Shown piece by piece: positions 46,351-60,500 of a stretch of DNA of 64,000 nt (positions are counted from its first letter, which is position 1; each line of letters opens with the position of its first letter). Origin of the DNA: Copromyces sp. CBS 386.78 (lineage: Eukaryota > Ascomycota > Sordariomycetes > Sordariales > Sordariaceae); assembly GCA_030685235.1 (NCBI GenBank), contig MU839086.1, forward strand, positions 124,001-188,000, read 5' to 3'. The notes beneath the pieces were generated by a model. It did not search any database. It saw nothing but the letters and a program-made list of their open reading frames with translations, and was not told the origin of the DNA. The position numbers and the translations under genes are program-made.

Positions 46351-49300
46351 CGTCGTTTATAATAATAGAAGAGGAGGTAAATAATCTAATAAATTTAGAA
46401 ATAGTTCAATTTAAGAATTTAAATTTAAATAGTTATAATAATAATTCTATCTTCTTTTCTACTTAAATTATCTATAGACCGTATAATTAACGTAGTAAAT
46501 ATATTATTTTAATTAATAACGGATATTCCGCTCTCGCTTTTATTAATTGTAATTTTATTGTCCGCTATATTATCCTACTATTAAAACTCCCTAAATTAAA
46601 GGCCTTATACCTAGTAGACAGTATACCTAAAGACCTTATTACCTATTATTATAAAATCTAATTACGGATTGGTTACTATATAAAAACGATCGCTATATTA
46701 GCCTACGACCTAGCCGACGACCATCCCATTATTTTAAGTATATTGTAGTTTAAACTTTATAACCCTACGATATTATAGCTAGATAGTACCGTTACCTTTA
46801 CTAACTACTATATAAACTGCTACTTTCCCGTAAATTTATTACCCTCCTTATAGTACGCGCCTAAAGTTTGGAAATATATTTATACGCGTTATTACAAAAT
46901 TATATAAGGTATAACCGAAGTAATCGGCTCTAATACCTTAATCGCGGACCCCGTTCCTAATACTGTTAAAAACGATACCACCTCTAATCCCACCCCGGTC
47001 GCGGATACCACCCTAGATCCCGCCCTAATCGCGGATACTGTTACTGAAATTCCTAAGCGGACTAAGCCTACTATTTACTGTACTGTAACCGGCCGGCGAA
47101 GATTCGACCCCTATTACTATATTATAGTATGCAAAATGTATTTTTCGAACGAGTTAATTAACCCCGTAGATATTAGGGATATAACGGCCGCCAATTTCAA
47201 TTAATTATATAAAAAATATTATTTACGAATATTCTGTACTTCGTATACAAAACTCTATAAAATTTTAGAAGAAGCTAGGGCGGAAGAGGAAGCCCGGGCT
47301 AAAGAAGTAGAGGAAGGCGCCCTAAAATTTAAGGAATATAAAAATAATAAAGGCGTCGTTAATAGAGGGGTAAGAATAGGAATTAAATACGACTATAATA
47401 TACTTAACGGTTTAGCGAACCTTACCTTAAAAATAGAATAAGAAATTTAGGACGGTAACGGCGCCAAGTATAAAAAATTATTAAGTAAGCGTTATTACTT
47501 ATAAATTAACGCTTATACTAGTAAAGGATTTAAAATTGCTATCCAAATAATAAAGATCGTTAAATACATCTACTTCAACAGCAACGTAAACAAAAATTTC
47601 GAACGTTATAAAATTATTAAATTCGCCGCCAATATTATAGAAGAAAACGTAGCTAAATTTATAAAAAAGCTAATAAACTGCTTAAGACCGACGCTTAAAT
47701 TAAAGAGAAATTTCTTAAATAATATTAAAATTACTTTAATATTTTTAAACCTCGTGATATAATAGTTTTACCCCCCTATTACTCTTATAATTTTAAAATT
47801 GAATTCCGTTTAGGAGAATAAATGCCCTATATAAAATTAAAGGTATTTAACCTTAACGAATTAAATATAATTAAAAAGTAAATCGATGAAAATTTCTGTA
47901 ATAAGTTCATCCGTCCTTCGTAATTAGAGGCCGCTTCCTAAATCTTATTAGTATAAAAATTAGGTAGAAATATTAAAATTTATATAAATTATAAGGGGAT
48001 TAATAATATTACTTTTAAAAGCTATTACCCGTTCCCTTTAATTAAAGAAACCTTTAACGCTATTTATAAAGTAAAAATTTTTATTAAATTAAATATTATT
48101 ACCGCTTTTAATTATATTCGTATTATGGAAAGATATAAATAGCTAATAATATTTATTATTCGTTTTAGTTTATTTAAATTATTTATTTATTTATTCGGCC
48201 TATAAAGAATATTTAATATATTTTAAAACTACGTTAATGATATCTTGTATAATATCCTAAATATTTATATAACCGCTTATTTAAATAATATCCTTATTTT
48301 TTTGGATAACGAAGAAAATTATTAAAAGTACGTAAATAATATTTTTACTTACTTAGAGAAAGCTGGCCTATAGGTCGATATCGATAAATATGAATTCTAT
48401 ACTAAAAAAACCAAATATTTTAAATTAATTATTATATTAGGCGGTATTAAAATAGATTTAGTGAAGGTTAAAGTTATTATAGATTAGTAACCCCTAATGT
48501 TAAAGAAATTCTTATAAAGCTTCCTAAAGTTTATTAATTTCTATTGTTATTTTATTAAAGGTTTTTCGATAATAGCGGTACTATTATACGACTTTACGAA
48601 AAAAAACGTAGAATAGTTATAAATTGTAATATAGTAGTCCGCTTTTAAAGTTTTAAAGGCTGCGTTTATTAGTAGACTAACTTTATAGATTTATAATTAG
48701 TTTAGAAAAATAGTCGTCGAAACCGATACTTTAAATTAAGTTTCTAGAAATACCTTTTCCTAATATGGAAATAATAGCGAACTTTACCTAATTACGTACT
48801 TTTTAATATAATATTTAATAACGGAATATAATTACGATATTTATAATAAGGAATTTCTTATTATTGTTAAAGTATTGGAAGAGTAGCGCTTAAAATTAGA
48901 GGGTACCTAATAACCTTTTAATATTATTACAAATTATAAGAATTTAAAAACTTTTATAATAAATAAGTAATTTATACCCTATTATATATAGTAATTATAA
49001 TTCCTATTATAATTTAATTTTTTAATCTTCTATACGCTAGGGTTATAGAATTTCTACCTTAATATATTAAATAGGAAGTTAGAAGATATACTTTTAAATA
49101 TAAATAATTACCGTTTAAAAGTAAAAAATTGTAAATTTATTGACCCCGTTCGCTTTAAAGAAGGGTATTTCTCCCTATTGGTTATAATAATTAGTAATAA
49201 TTTCGATTTTGATAAAAAAATATTCCTACTATCCCTAAATACTTTGGAAGAGTTAGATAAATTAACCGATAATATTATTAACGTGAATTATAATTAGTCG

Positions 49301-51330
49301 ACTTTAATATAGGAGGCTATTAATTGCTTAAAGGACTTAGGTCGTACCGAATAGCACCCCTATATTAAAAAAAAATTTAAAGTCGCTTTCGCCGAATATT
49401 CTATAATAGGAGGTAAAATTTATTATAGAGGAAGGGTATTTATCGACCTTAATAATATTGCTACTTATTTACTATTAATTTACCGCGTTTATTCGTTATT
49501 AATGGCCGGTTATTTAGGTAAGGATAAAATATAAATATAAATAAATGAGTATTAATATTAGTTAGGTATAGCGGAGGCCGTTAAGGCCTATTATAAAGGT
49601 TATTTAGTATATTTTAAAATAAAGGTATTATAATAGGTTAAAGTAAGCTACTTTAAACCTATACTAGTAATTTATATACTATAAATTAATATATTGGTCG
49701 ATTACGTTTCTCTTTTATTAAAAAACCTTTATTTAGGTTAGAAATTTAAATATATTGCTATTATTGTAGACTACTTAATAAAAATATATTATTATATTCC
49801 GACCGTTATTATAGAAGCGGAAGAATTAATAGACCGTTTTATTAATTATATTTATACCTTTTATAGTTTATTTAATACTATTATTTCTAACCGCGGTACC
49901 TAATTTATATCCTTATTTTAATTTATAATCTATAAATGTTTAATTATTAAGAAATTATAAAATTCTACTTTCTACCTATAGATTAATACCCAAACGGAAT
50001 ATATTAATATAGAAATAGAATAATATTTACGTATTTTTATTAATTAAGGTATAAATAGATTAGGTATAATAGTTATTACTAACGGAGTTCATAGGAAATA
50101 ATATAGTATTATTAATTATAAGCGTAACCCCTTTCTTTATTAATTATAGTTTTTACCCCTATATAGGTATTGAACCCGTAGCGGTTGTACCGTTAGAAAG
50201 TTTTTCGCTAGTATAATAAAAGAAATATATAAAGGCTAGTGAATTATTCGTTCGTTTCGAAGCTATTTAAGATTATATACGTACTTTTACGAAGAAAGTA
50301 CAAAACTAATATAAGGCTAACGCCAACGAAAATCGGTCTAATATATTGAAATACCGTATTAAGGATCTCGTTTTATTTAATACAATTAATTTTAATAATG
50401 GTAAATTATATAATAAATTATCCCTACGATAGGAAAGCCCCTTTAAAGTAGATTAAGTGTAATCCTATAATATTAAACTAATTTTACCTATTAATATAAA
50501 ATATTCGCTAATATTCTACGTTTCTATAATAAAATTTTACTAAAAAGGCTTCCCTAGCTAAACCAATTTATAAAGCGATATACGAATTAATAAAAGCAAA
50601 ATTATAATTAAAATAAATAATTACGAAGAAGTAGCGGAATAGGAATTTAATAAATTCTGAAATTATTTCTAATAAAAAAGCAACTATTATTAAATTCTAT
50701 ACTATAAAATAAAAATATTATAATCTTATTAATAAACCCCTTAATAACGTTAAAGGAATAAGGGATTCTATTATCGTGTTTCATTACGATTACTTAGATA
50801 CCCCTATCCCGCCAGCGGTTTAAAATTAGCTAGAAATTAAAACTATACTTCAAGAGCGGACCCTAAAGTAGAAGGCCCCAATACCCTAAATACGCTATAC
50901 GGCGTCCCTAGCCCCGCCCCCGAAACGTTCTAAACGTATTACCGATCTAAAGGAGTAGATTAATACCGCTGTAACGGATATTGTAGCAGGCCGCGAGGGA
51001 GAAGCTATAGTCGAATTAGTAAGCTAGGAATTCGAACCCTTATCCGAAAAGGATTTAAAAAAAATAAATGAATTCTTTTATAAAGTATTTAGGAAATTAA
51101 CGGAGGTCTAGTAAAGAAAGCGGCCCCCGATAAAGAACGTAGAAGTACGATTGGAGGCTAGAACCTATTAGTAGGGTGACGACGATGTTCGATTACGGAT
51201 TATAGGCGTTGAATTACGGATTAAGGAGTTGGAAGACGGGGATTGAAATTGAAGTAAGATTCTATTATTTTATATATATATACTAAATAGATCGTTTGAA
51301 GCTCTGTGAGCTTCTTTTGTAGGGAGGTAA
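46351..51330 (+). pseudogene. pol of element C: protease, RT, RNase H, integrase
   Basis: RT from about 47860 (DENFCNKFIRPS, then YYPFPLIKETFNAIYK). The catalytic box near 48276 reads AYLNNILIFLDNEE, with both Asp residues changed to Asn. RNase H is near 48830-48960 (NKEFLIIVKVLEE). Integrase is near 49740-50200 (IVDYLTK-like, SNRGT, PQTEYIN). The C-terminal region runs to about 51250. Stops are numerous throughout. Confidence 0.82.
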
Positions 51331-51551
51331 TATTATAGGATTACTTGTGATAGTACTGGGTACTATATGGTCGAGTCTATTGGCCATTGGCCAATAGGAC
51401 CGCATGTACGTACCAGTGGACCTCGGTCCCGGATCCAGGGCACGGCACAGCCTGCCTTATATCTAGACCGCACTCCTCCTTCCTCCTTCTTTCCTTCCTC
51501 GTATAACTACGTATATCCAACCATACCCCTAACGGTGTTATCCCCGTGATA
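51331..51551 (+). repeat. 3' LTR of element C (221 bp)
   Basis: TATTATAGGATTAC to CCCCGTGATA. Most differences from the 5' LTR are transitions. A 60-codon open frame inside it is fortuitous. Confidence 0.9.
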
Positions 51552-54500
51552 GTACGCTAAGCTTAGACCGATATTACCTATTGAAACTACCGTTATTAAA
51601 AAATAAATTAACGAGAACTTTAAAAAGAAATTCATCTGTCCCTTCTAATTTACCGCCGCTTCGTTTATCCTATTAATATAGAAGCCGGACGGGGGAATTT
51701 GTATTTATATTAACTACCGTAGTATTAATAATGTTATTTTAAAAATATAATATTTAATTCTATTAATTAAAAAAACCTTTAACGCTATTTATAAAGCGAA
51801 GATCTTTATTAAATTCAATATTATTAATATATTTAATAAGATACGGGTAAAGGAGGGCTACGAATAGTTTACTATATTTATTACCCGCTTTAGGCTTTTC
51901 GAATCCTTAGTATACCTATTTAATTTATAAAAGGCATTGGGGACGTTCTAAAATTATATTAATAACGTTTTATATAATATTTTTAATATATACGCTATTA
52001 TTTACTTTAATAATATCTTCGTCTATTCGGAAAACGAAGAAAATTACGTAAGGTACGTTAACGAAGTCCTATAAAGGATAATCGATATAAGCCTATAAAT
52101 CGATATTAATAAATATAATTTCTATACGAAACGGACTAAATATTTAAGATTTATTATTACCTTTAAAAATATTAAAATAAATTTAGAAAAAGTAATAATA
52201 ATTATTTTATAGGAAGTTCTAAATATTAAAAGGGCGTTATAGCGTTTTTTAGAATTTATTAATTTCTATTGGTAATTTATTAAATATTTCTCCATCCTAG
52301 TAAGACTATTATACGAACTAATAAAGAAAACTATTAAAAATTAAAAATAAAAAGATTAATACTAACGTTCTTTCGACGCGTTTAAGCGAATTTTTATTAA
52401 CGGACTAATATTGCGTATTTATAATTAATTTAAGTAAATAATTGTAGAAACGGATACTTTAAATTAGGCTTGTAGTAATACTCTCTCTTAATATAACGAG
52501 GATAGGGTACTATAATTAATAGTTTATTTTAATTAATAATATTCGTTAATAGAATATAATTATAATATTTACAATAAAGAATTACTTACTATTATTAAGG
52601 TGCTAAAGGAATAGAAACTAGAATTAAAAGGAATATAATAGCTATTCGAAATTTTAATAAACTATAAAAGATTAAAATTATTTACGGTTAGTAAATAATT
52701 AATATTATAGTATATAAAATAATTATAATTTCTCTCCCGCTTTAATTTTATTATTTAATACTAATTAAATTCGCTATAAGTCCGCCCTAATACGTTAAGT
52801 TGTAAACCGGAAAATAGCCTAAAATATAAAGGTAATAAACGCCTCCTAATAAAGAATAAGGTTTTACTAAAGAAGGATATTTTTATTAACGGTTCCTATA
52901 TCCTAGAAAATAAGGGGGATCCGGAGGTTTTCGCCGGGATAATTTACTTTTATAATTTAGAAATTATAAACGAAATATCGGTAAACAATTTAATAATAGA
53001 AATTTATAAAAAATTAACCCTTTTCTAAAATGTATTCGCTTATTTAATAGACTTAATAAAGAAAGCGTAGTTAAAAGAGGTTAAAGGGAACTTTAAAAAG
53101 TTTTCGTTTGCGGAATGCCGTACTATATAAGGCCGGATCTATTATTATAATTCGGTTCTCTTTAACCCCGGAAATATTAAAATTTATTACTAATTAATCC
53201 GCCGCGCCTACAATACGCTAAGAGCGGGGCATTTAAGGAAGGAAAAAATTTATAGTTTTCTCCTCTAATCTTTCTTTTAGTTAAGGATATATAATGTAGT
53301 AAAGACTTATTATAAAACCTACTTAACGTATATAAAGATAAAGCCGTTATAATATACGCTATATAGATTTTTAAAGTTATTACCAGTACTTTTCGCTCTA
53401 TAGAAGGATATTTCTATTGACTACGTTATACTATTAATGCCCTACGAGTACTGTAAATAAATATTCTGATATATCGCGGTAATTATTAATAAATTAATAA
53501 AAATATAGTATTTTATCCCTATAGTAAAGTTAATTGCGGAAAAATTAATAGACCGCTTTATAGAGTAGGTCTATAATATTTATAGCTTATTTAATATTAT
53601 TATATCTAATCGGGGTTCCTAATTTATTTTGTAATTTTAGAAAGTATTATTAACGAAGTTAAAAATCAATTTTACGCCTTCCTTTATTTTTTACCTAACT
53701 ACGAACGGGTAAACGGAATGTATTAACGTAAAAATAAAAAAATACTTATAAACCTTTATTAATTAAGTATAAAACGATTAAGTCAATTAATTATTAATAG
53801 CGGAGTTTACTACTAATAATTTAGTTTTAAAAATAATAGAAATTTCGCTATTTTTTGTTAACTACGGATTCTATCCCTAGATAAAAGTCGAGCCCGCTAC
53901 GCTATACCCCCTAAAAATATTAAAAACTTAATAAGATAAATATTTTAAAATTATTAAAATTGTTAACCGGTTTAAAATAATTTTAAATTACCTAATAATT
54001 AAAGTAAAAGAAATGTAGAAATAATATGAAGATAATGTTAATAAGAAGAAATTGGATACCTCGTAATATAAAATTGGGGATAAGGTCTTATTAAATATAG
54101 AGAACTTCGAAATTGGAAGATTGTACGCTAAATTAATTCCGTTCCGGAAAAAGTTATTCGAAGTCCTAAAAATTAATAGCTATATAATTACTCTTCAATT
54201 CTTAATTAATATAAAGTATAATCCTATATTCTACGTTAATAAAGTAAAATTTTAGGAAAGATGTATTGAAAGGGATATAAGGGTAAATTAAAGGAAGATT
54301 ATAAAGCGGACGGATAATAGGAAAGACTTTATTAAATAGGATTTTAATAATATAAGCGGTTGTAAATAGAACTTAAAAAATAAATGATAGGAATATTACG
54401 TCTTATAAGTACTATTATACGTATTAAACTAGTAGAAATGGACTAACGTTATAATATGCCCGGAAGCGGTGCGGAAATTTTATAAGAGCTACCTAAACGA

Positions 54501-54769
54501 ACCGGCGCCGCTAGATTAGATTGTTATAGAAAAGCGGCGTAAAATAGTAATGGACCGGTAATTAAAAGTAGATTAACCGCTATTAACGGAAGTAGGAATG
54601 GATTAATTAGTACTAGCGGGAAATACGGGGTATAGAGGATTAAAGAAGTCGCTACGTAGAGCGGTAATAGTTATAGAGGCTTTTATAAGGCAAATTAAAC
54701 GATTAATAGGCATTTCGATTGTTTTATATATTATTAATCAACTATATAGCTTCTTTTAATCTAGAGTAG
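51552..54769 (+). pseudogene. pol of B' after element C: RT to chromodomain
   Basis: Continues the B' frame directly after the insertion: RT (NENFKKKFICPF at about 51610; YFNNIFVYSENEENY near 52000), RNase H (YNKELLTIIKVLKE near 52570), a zinc-binding integrase N-terminus (RAGHLRKEKIYSFL near 53220), the integrase core (about 53400-53850) and a chromodomain-like end near 54380-54510. Confidence 0.82.
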
Positions 54770-55077
54770 TATTATAGGGTTAGCTTTATAATAGTTTAAA
54801 ATATATAATTAGCAGTTATCGGAATTAGGGATTAGGCTATAGCTCCGAATATAATATAAGGCTATTACGGCCTTTACAAAAGGCTACGATAGACTTATTA
54901 TTACTATCGTTATATAGGTCGTACTAGTTTTATAGTATTTATAAGATTATTATAGAACTAATCTCCTAGATTAGCTTCTATAAAGACCAGTCTAGGATCG
55001 TACCTTTGAACCTTTCCTCTTACTCCTTCGTGTAATTACGTATATTCTTACCTACCTTGTGCCTTTGTACCGTGATA
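54770..55077 (+). repeat. 3' LTR of element B' (308 bp)
   Basis: TATTATAGGGTTAGC to CCGTGATA, followed by the ATAAA target duplication. Confidence 0.88.
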
Positions 55078-57561
55078 ATAAATAACATATTAATCTTCTC
55101 ATTTAATTCGAAAGCTAATTATATAATTAAAGTATATAAAGTTATAAAGTATATAATAGTCGTAAATTTCTATTTCGACCCGAGGAAGTATAAATTTATT
55201 ATTAAAAGCGTTAAATATTTTAATTTTATTATAATTATAAGGATTAGTATTTAAATAGATCTAGAAAAGATTAAAGCAATTATTAAGTAGGAGGTACCTA
55301 TATCCTAAAAAGGGGTAAAGAGCTTTTTAAAGTTTACTAACTATTACCGGATATTTATTAAAGCCTTCTCTTCTATAATAGGACTACTAACTATATTTAC
55401 AAATAAAAGGGTCCCCTTCGAATAAATTAAGGAGTATAATAAAATTTTTAAAAAATTAAAATAATTATTTATAAAAATTCCTATCCTTACCTAATAGGAT
55501 TTTAATCTCCCTATCTTTTTCGAAATAAATTACAATAATTATAATCTCGGTAACGTACTTACCTAAGAGAGGGACGGCTAAAAAACCGCTATCGCCTATT
55601 ATTTATAAAAATTATTACCCGCCGAATATAATTACCTTATTTATAATAAAGAAATATTAGCTATTATTAAATATATAGAGGAATAATTAATTAAATTTCG
55701 CAATTATAAGAAGTTTATAATAATAACCGATTACTGCAATTTAAAATACTTTATAGAAAGGCGTTAACTCTCTAAACGCTAAATATATTAAGTAAAATTC
55801 CTCTCCCACTTTAATTTCGAAATCTTTTATCGCCCGGGTAAATTTGCCATAGTCCTAAACGCTCTATTTTGTTAGAATTAGGATAAACTTAATAATATAA
55901 ACGTTAAAGCGAAGGATATATAATTTATTTTTAAAACCGCCTTTAAGAATTATATTCGTATAGTTCCTACCGCCGTTACTGCGGGGGGGGGCATAAAAGT
56001 ATTTAAAAATCCGGATTTATAATAACTCTACAATAAATTCTCCTAAGAAGACGAAATTTATTAAATAGTCCGCTAAGTAATTATTAACGAAGATAGGACC
56101 CTCCTAATATTAATATAAGGCTTAAAAGTATAATTCGGTAAATATATAATTAATAAGTTAGGTAAACTCTATTATAGAGGGCGCATTTAAATTCCCGGCG
56201 CCTCTATAATTATAAAAGCGGCTACTCTCTATATATCCTTAGAAAATTTAAAAAGGAACGTTCTTTATATTTACGTTATTTAAGAGATTTATAATTCGAA
56301 AGCCTTAGGCTACCCTAAAAGAGAGGGTACTATTTATACTATAAATAGAGACTTCTATTAACCGTTAATAAATATATATATTTATTAGTTCTTAATTAAC
56401 TATAATACGTATAGTAAAGTAAAATATTAGAAAAATTAGAAAAAAGGGCTATTAAAACCCCTCCCTATCCCTAATTAATTCTTTAAAGAAATTTAAATAA
56501 ATTTTATTATTAATCTCCCTTTTATAGGAGGCTATATTAACCTTCTTATTATTAAAAATAGGTTTAGTAAAATAATAATCTTCGAACTTATTTTATTTAT
56601 AAAAATAAAAATAGTCGTAAAAGCGTTTTTCTATTATTTTATAAAATATTACAGCTAATTATACTCTATTATTAGTAATAGAAGTACGAATTAGACTAAT
56701 TATTTCTGAAAGCGTTTCTACGACTTTCTAAGGATTAAATAACTATTAAATACCGCCTTCCACTTATAAATAAACGGAAATTCCGAAAGGATAAACTAGG
56801 AAGTCTAAATATTTTTAAAAATCTTTATTAATTACGCTCAAAATAATTAAGATCGCTAATATCCGGCCGCCCAATTAATAATTAATAGCCAAATTAGTAT
56901 TATAATCGGAATATCTCCCTTCTTCGCCACTTATAACTATTACCCGTAATTACTAATAGCCTTCGTAATACCCTCTATAGAAGTAGAATTTAAGAACCTA
57001 TAGGCGAAGGCTAGCGACTTCGTTTCTACGCTATAGCAAATTACAAATTTATATTAAGTAATAATAATTATATTTATTTAAAAATAAAAATATTTTACTA
57101 ACTATAAAAAGGAGTTTATAAAAATCTTTAAAATAGGAAATAAAGTCTAATTTAATTTTAAAAACTTTTTTATAACGCGCTCAAAAAAAAAGTTCAATTA
57201 AATTTATACTAAATATACAATATTACGAATCCTTAACCTATTTATAATAAAATTCTCCGACCTTTCTTTAAAGGTATTCGATAAATTTTATATTAATTTA
57301 TTTAAAAGAACTAAAGACGACCCGCTATTAAAATAGGTTATTATCGACTCCTAACTACTAATTATTATAATTGACGGTAAAAAAGAATATATAATAAAGG
57401 AAATCCTCTACGTAGAAATAATTAAAAATCGTAGAATATTCTTAATTAATTAAGAAAAATAAGTTTAATAAATATAAAAACCTTTAAAAGAATTCGTTAA
57501 TATAACCGCCTTAAATCGTTTTGAAGTAAAATATAGCTTAATAAATATTAACGACGGGTTA
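55078..57561 (+). pseudogene. A' fragment: RT end, RNase H, integrase, chromodomain
   Basis: Collinear with 27580-30055 of element A. It breaks off at the LINE target site ATTAACGACGGGTTA (57547-57561) and resumes at 63882. Confidence 0.85.
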
Positions 57562-60500
57562 TAATAATAATAATAGTCTTATTCCCTATGCTATTTATCT
57601 ATAGCGTTTTATTGGTATAGGGTACTTCTCCTGGTTTTCTAGAGGAAACCGTACGGCGATAAGCGCTGTTGGATAAAAATTGTTAGCTCCTTTCGGTTGC
57701 GAATGAATTGCGCCTACTCTATTTTAATTCTATTTATAGCGGTGTTTACCTACCGCCTTAGTAAATAAGCTACTTTTCTTCTACCGCCCTCGATCTAATA
57801 TTAGAATAATCGAAATACTGTTCTTGTACGCCGCTCTTTCTTCCTAAACCGCCTATAATAATCGTCCCTTCCCTATCGTTTACCTTTACTCCCGCTTCGT
57901 TATTATCTTTTAAATTCCTACGATTCTATTAAAGTTTGTATAAGCGTAAAGGCCCTTCTTTTCCTTCTATATAAGAATTTTTTTCCGTTGCTATTTTTCG
58001 AATTTTCCTTTTTTCCCTATTTAATTAGCTTTTAAGATAGCGTCCTCTTCTATTGGTTATATTCCCGACCGTCTTCCCGGCCGTATATTTAACCCTTTAG
58101 GCTTTGTAATTTGTGTTGATTGTAGTACCGTTGAGTGCGGCGTCGATTTTGTTTGTATAATAGATTTTCTGTCTTTTAAGTTCGTTTATTCCCCTACGCC
58201 CCCCTTTTCTTTAGCGCCTAAATTTTAAGCTTTTGTCCGGGTATTATTTATTAACCTTATTTTTAACCTTTTTTTTAGCTGGTAAGTCCTTTTTATTTTT
58301 ACGTTTATTTCCCTTTCTCTTTGTTAATTATATTAATTAGTATTGTCCGCTGTACTTTTTACTTTTATTATAGTTTAAAGTTTATTAATTATATTTATAA
58401 TACCCTATTTTTTAATATAGTTATAGTTTGTACGTTCTTTGCGGAATATATTTATTATATTAATATTAAGAGTAAATTTCCTCCCGCGGTCTTTTTTTTA
58501 TTTTTTTCTCTAACGTTCTTCGAGACGCCGGTAAGTAGAGCGTTATTTATTTTTTTATTAATACGAAATATATATTAGATATTCTATTAAGTTATTGCGA
58601 TAAATATAACGCTATTTAAGTTATAATTATTATTTTGTCCTACTTTTAGGGTAATATCGGTCCTTTAGTTTATTATTTTTGTAACGCTTATATCGACTTC
58701 TTTAAAGATATATACGAGCGTTTAATTACGAACGGCCTCTTGTACGATTTTAATATCCTTTTCTGTTATTGGAATATAAAGGTCGAAGATTATTAATGTA
58801 AGGGATATTGTAAAATATTTTTAGCCGATTGTTTTACCGTTCCCGTTTTCGGTTTTAGTAGAAGAGGTATTAATATTAGTTCTCCGATAATAGTTAATAG
58901 TTTTATCGGTCCCCCTCCGGTTAATAAGGGTTAGGTTTAATAGTACCGCGAAGTTATTAAGAATTAGGAGTTAATATTTAATATATTCCGCGAATTCTTT
59001 GTCCGCGAAGAATATTAATTAATTATTTCGGTACTGCTTTTGTAGTTAGGTAATTATTATAGTTAGTGTAATTTAATTCCTTTTTTTCCTATTTCTTTTG
59101 TGTTCTTTTATTCTAATATTATAATTGAATGTATTTACGAGTATTGCGCGAATTTATTGCGTTATTCTCCTTTTAATTCGATTGTTAAACGGTATTCGTT
59201 TAGTCTACTAAGTTGTAATATTTACGAAAAGATTTTTTTAATTCGGGTTCTATTATTTAAATAAATTTAGAGTTTTTCCTTCGTTTACGGCTAATTGGTT
59301 GCTATTATTTAGTAGTCGGTTATTTATAAATAGTTTAGGACGATATATATAAAGGTTTCTTTACCCGTATTATAAGAATAGATTGGCGTTATAATATTTG
59401 GAACTTTCCTCTAGAAGAGGAAGGATTGGAGGCTTATAATTTCTGTCTTTATTTAGGTAAGAAGGGAATTTTTCGTTTTAAATAATAGGTATTATTCGTC
59501 GTTATTTTCCGGTTATTAAGCTTTCTTCTTTTTTCGTTTTATACCGATTATATACCGTTTTATAATATTATTATTAAATTTTGGATTGAAGTTAGCGATA
59601 GTAAATTCGTATTATCGGTTTAATTTAATTGCTGCCGTTGCTAATTAGTAATTATAGTACGATATTTATTTTCTTATTATTATTTTATCTAATTATTTTT
59701 TACAGTCTATAGCGGTTAGTTTTAGTACTTATAATGGGGGCGGTAGCGCCTCCGTTACTAGGGGTGGATTTATTATAATTGCTAGAAGTTTTTTTATTGG
59801 TATTTATTCTTTAATTTATTTAGTTTTAATAGTATTGCTTTCTAATTTATTGGCGGGTAGTCGACTTTTTACTTTCTTTGTTTAAATACGGTTAATTATT
59901 TAAGTTATAATTTTTTGGACGAACCCTATTTGGTTCGTACGGGCGAGCTTTTTTTCGAAGGCTTTAATTTATTTATTAAAATAGAAGTCGAATGGCGGAT
60001 AAAAGGTTTCCGTTTTTAGGTTCTTTACCGATATAGTTTTATATGCCCTGGTAATAATTTTTAAATATTTAGTTTAATATTTAATTAATTTAATTATTAT
60101 CTTTCGTAATTTGTTGTAGATTTCGGTCGGTTGGTAGAAGGCTAATATTCCGTATACAATTATATTTTGAATATATTTAGTATAAATTTCCTTCGCTTAT
60201 ATAAAAGAGTAATTTTAAGTTTTCGCTGCTAATTGTATTAGTGCGTTCGTTTACGTAGTTATTTTCTTTTTTACTATTTTTGCGTATATTTAGTAATTAA
60301 ATTTCCGATTTAGTTAAATTTTAAGGAATTTAATTAATTCCGTTAGTTTAAGTACGATTCCCCCGATTTAGAGAATTTCTATTCTTAATTCCTTCGTTTA
60401 TATAAAATATATAAATTTTGTTTTATTTGCTTCGAATTCTATCTCTTTCTTAATTACTTAACCCGAATAGATGTTTTATATTGTTTAGAGCGTCCGATAA

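Larger units (their letters stand above)
44289..51551 (+). mobile_element. Element C: third Ty3/gypsy family, inserted in B'
   Basis: LTRs 44289-44509 and 51331-51551 (221 bp each), 7263 bp in all. The flanks are ATACA (44284-44288) and GTACG (51552-51556). They match if the left copy suffered two G-to-A changes, and element B has the uninterrupted site. A purine run (GGGAGG) precedes the 3' LTR. Gag starts at ATG 44767 and carries a knuckle whose Cys residues became Tyr. Gypsy-order pol follows. Orientation is the same as B'. Confidence 0.88.
40218..55077 (+). mobile_element. Element B': second B-family gypsy element, inserted in A' and itself split by C
   Basis: LTRs 40218-40525 and 54770-55077, both 308 bp, with a perfect ATAAA target duplication (40213-40217 and 55078-55082). 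The A' RT reading continues directly across the insertion. The total length of 14,860 bp shrinks to about 7.2 kb after removing element C (44289-51551, with its duplicated 5 bp) and the 412-bp element, the same size as B. In the right half, RT (YFNNIFVYSENEENY near 52000), RNase H, integrase and a chromodomain-like C-terminus (RKFYKSYLNEPAPLD near 54490) are visible. All frames are closed by RIP-type stops. Confidence 0.88.

Noticed and set aside
51367..51549. 60-codon open frame
   Set aside because: Lies wholly inside the 3' LTR of element C; fortuitous.
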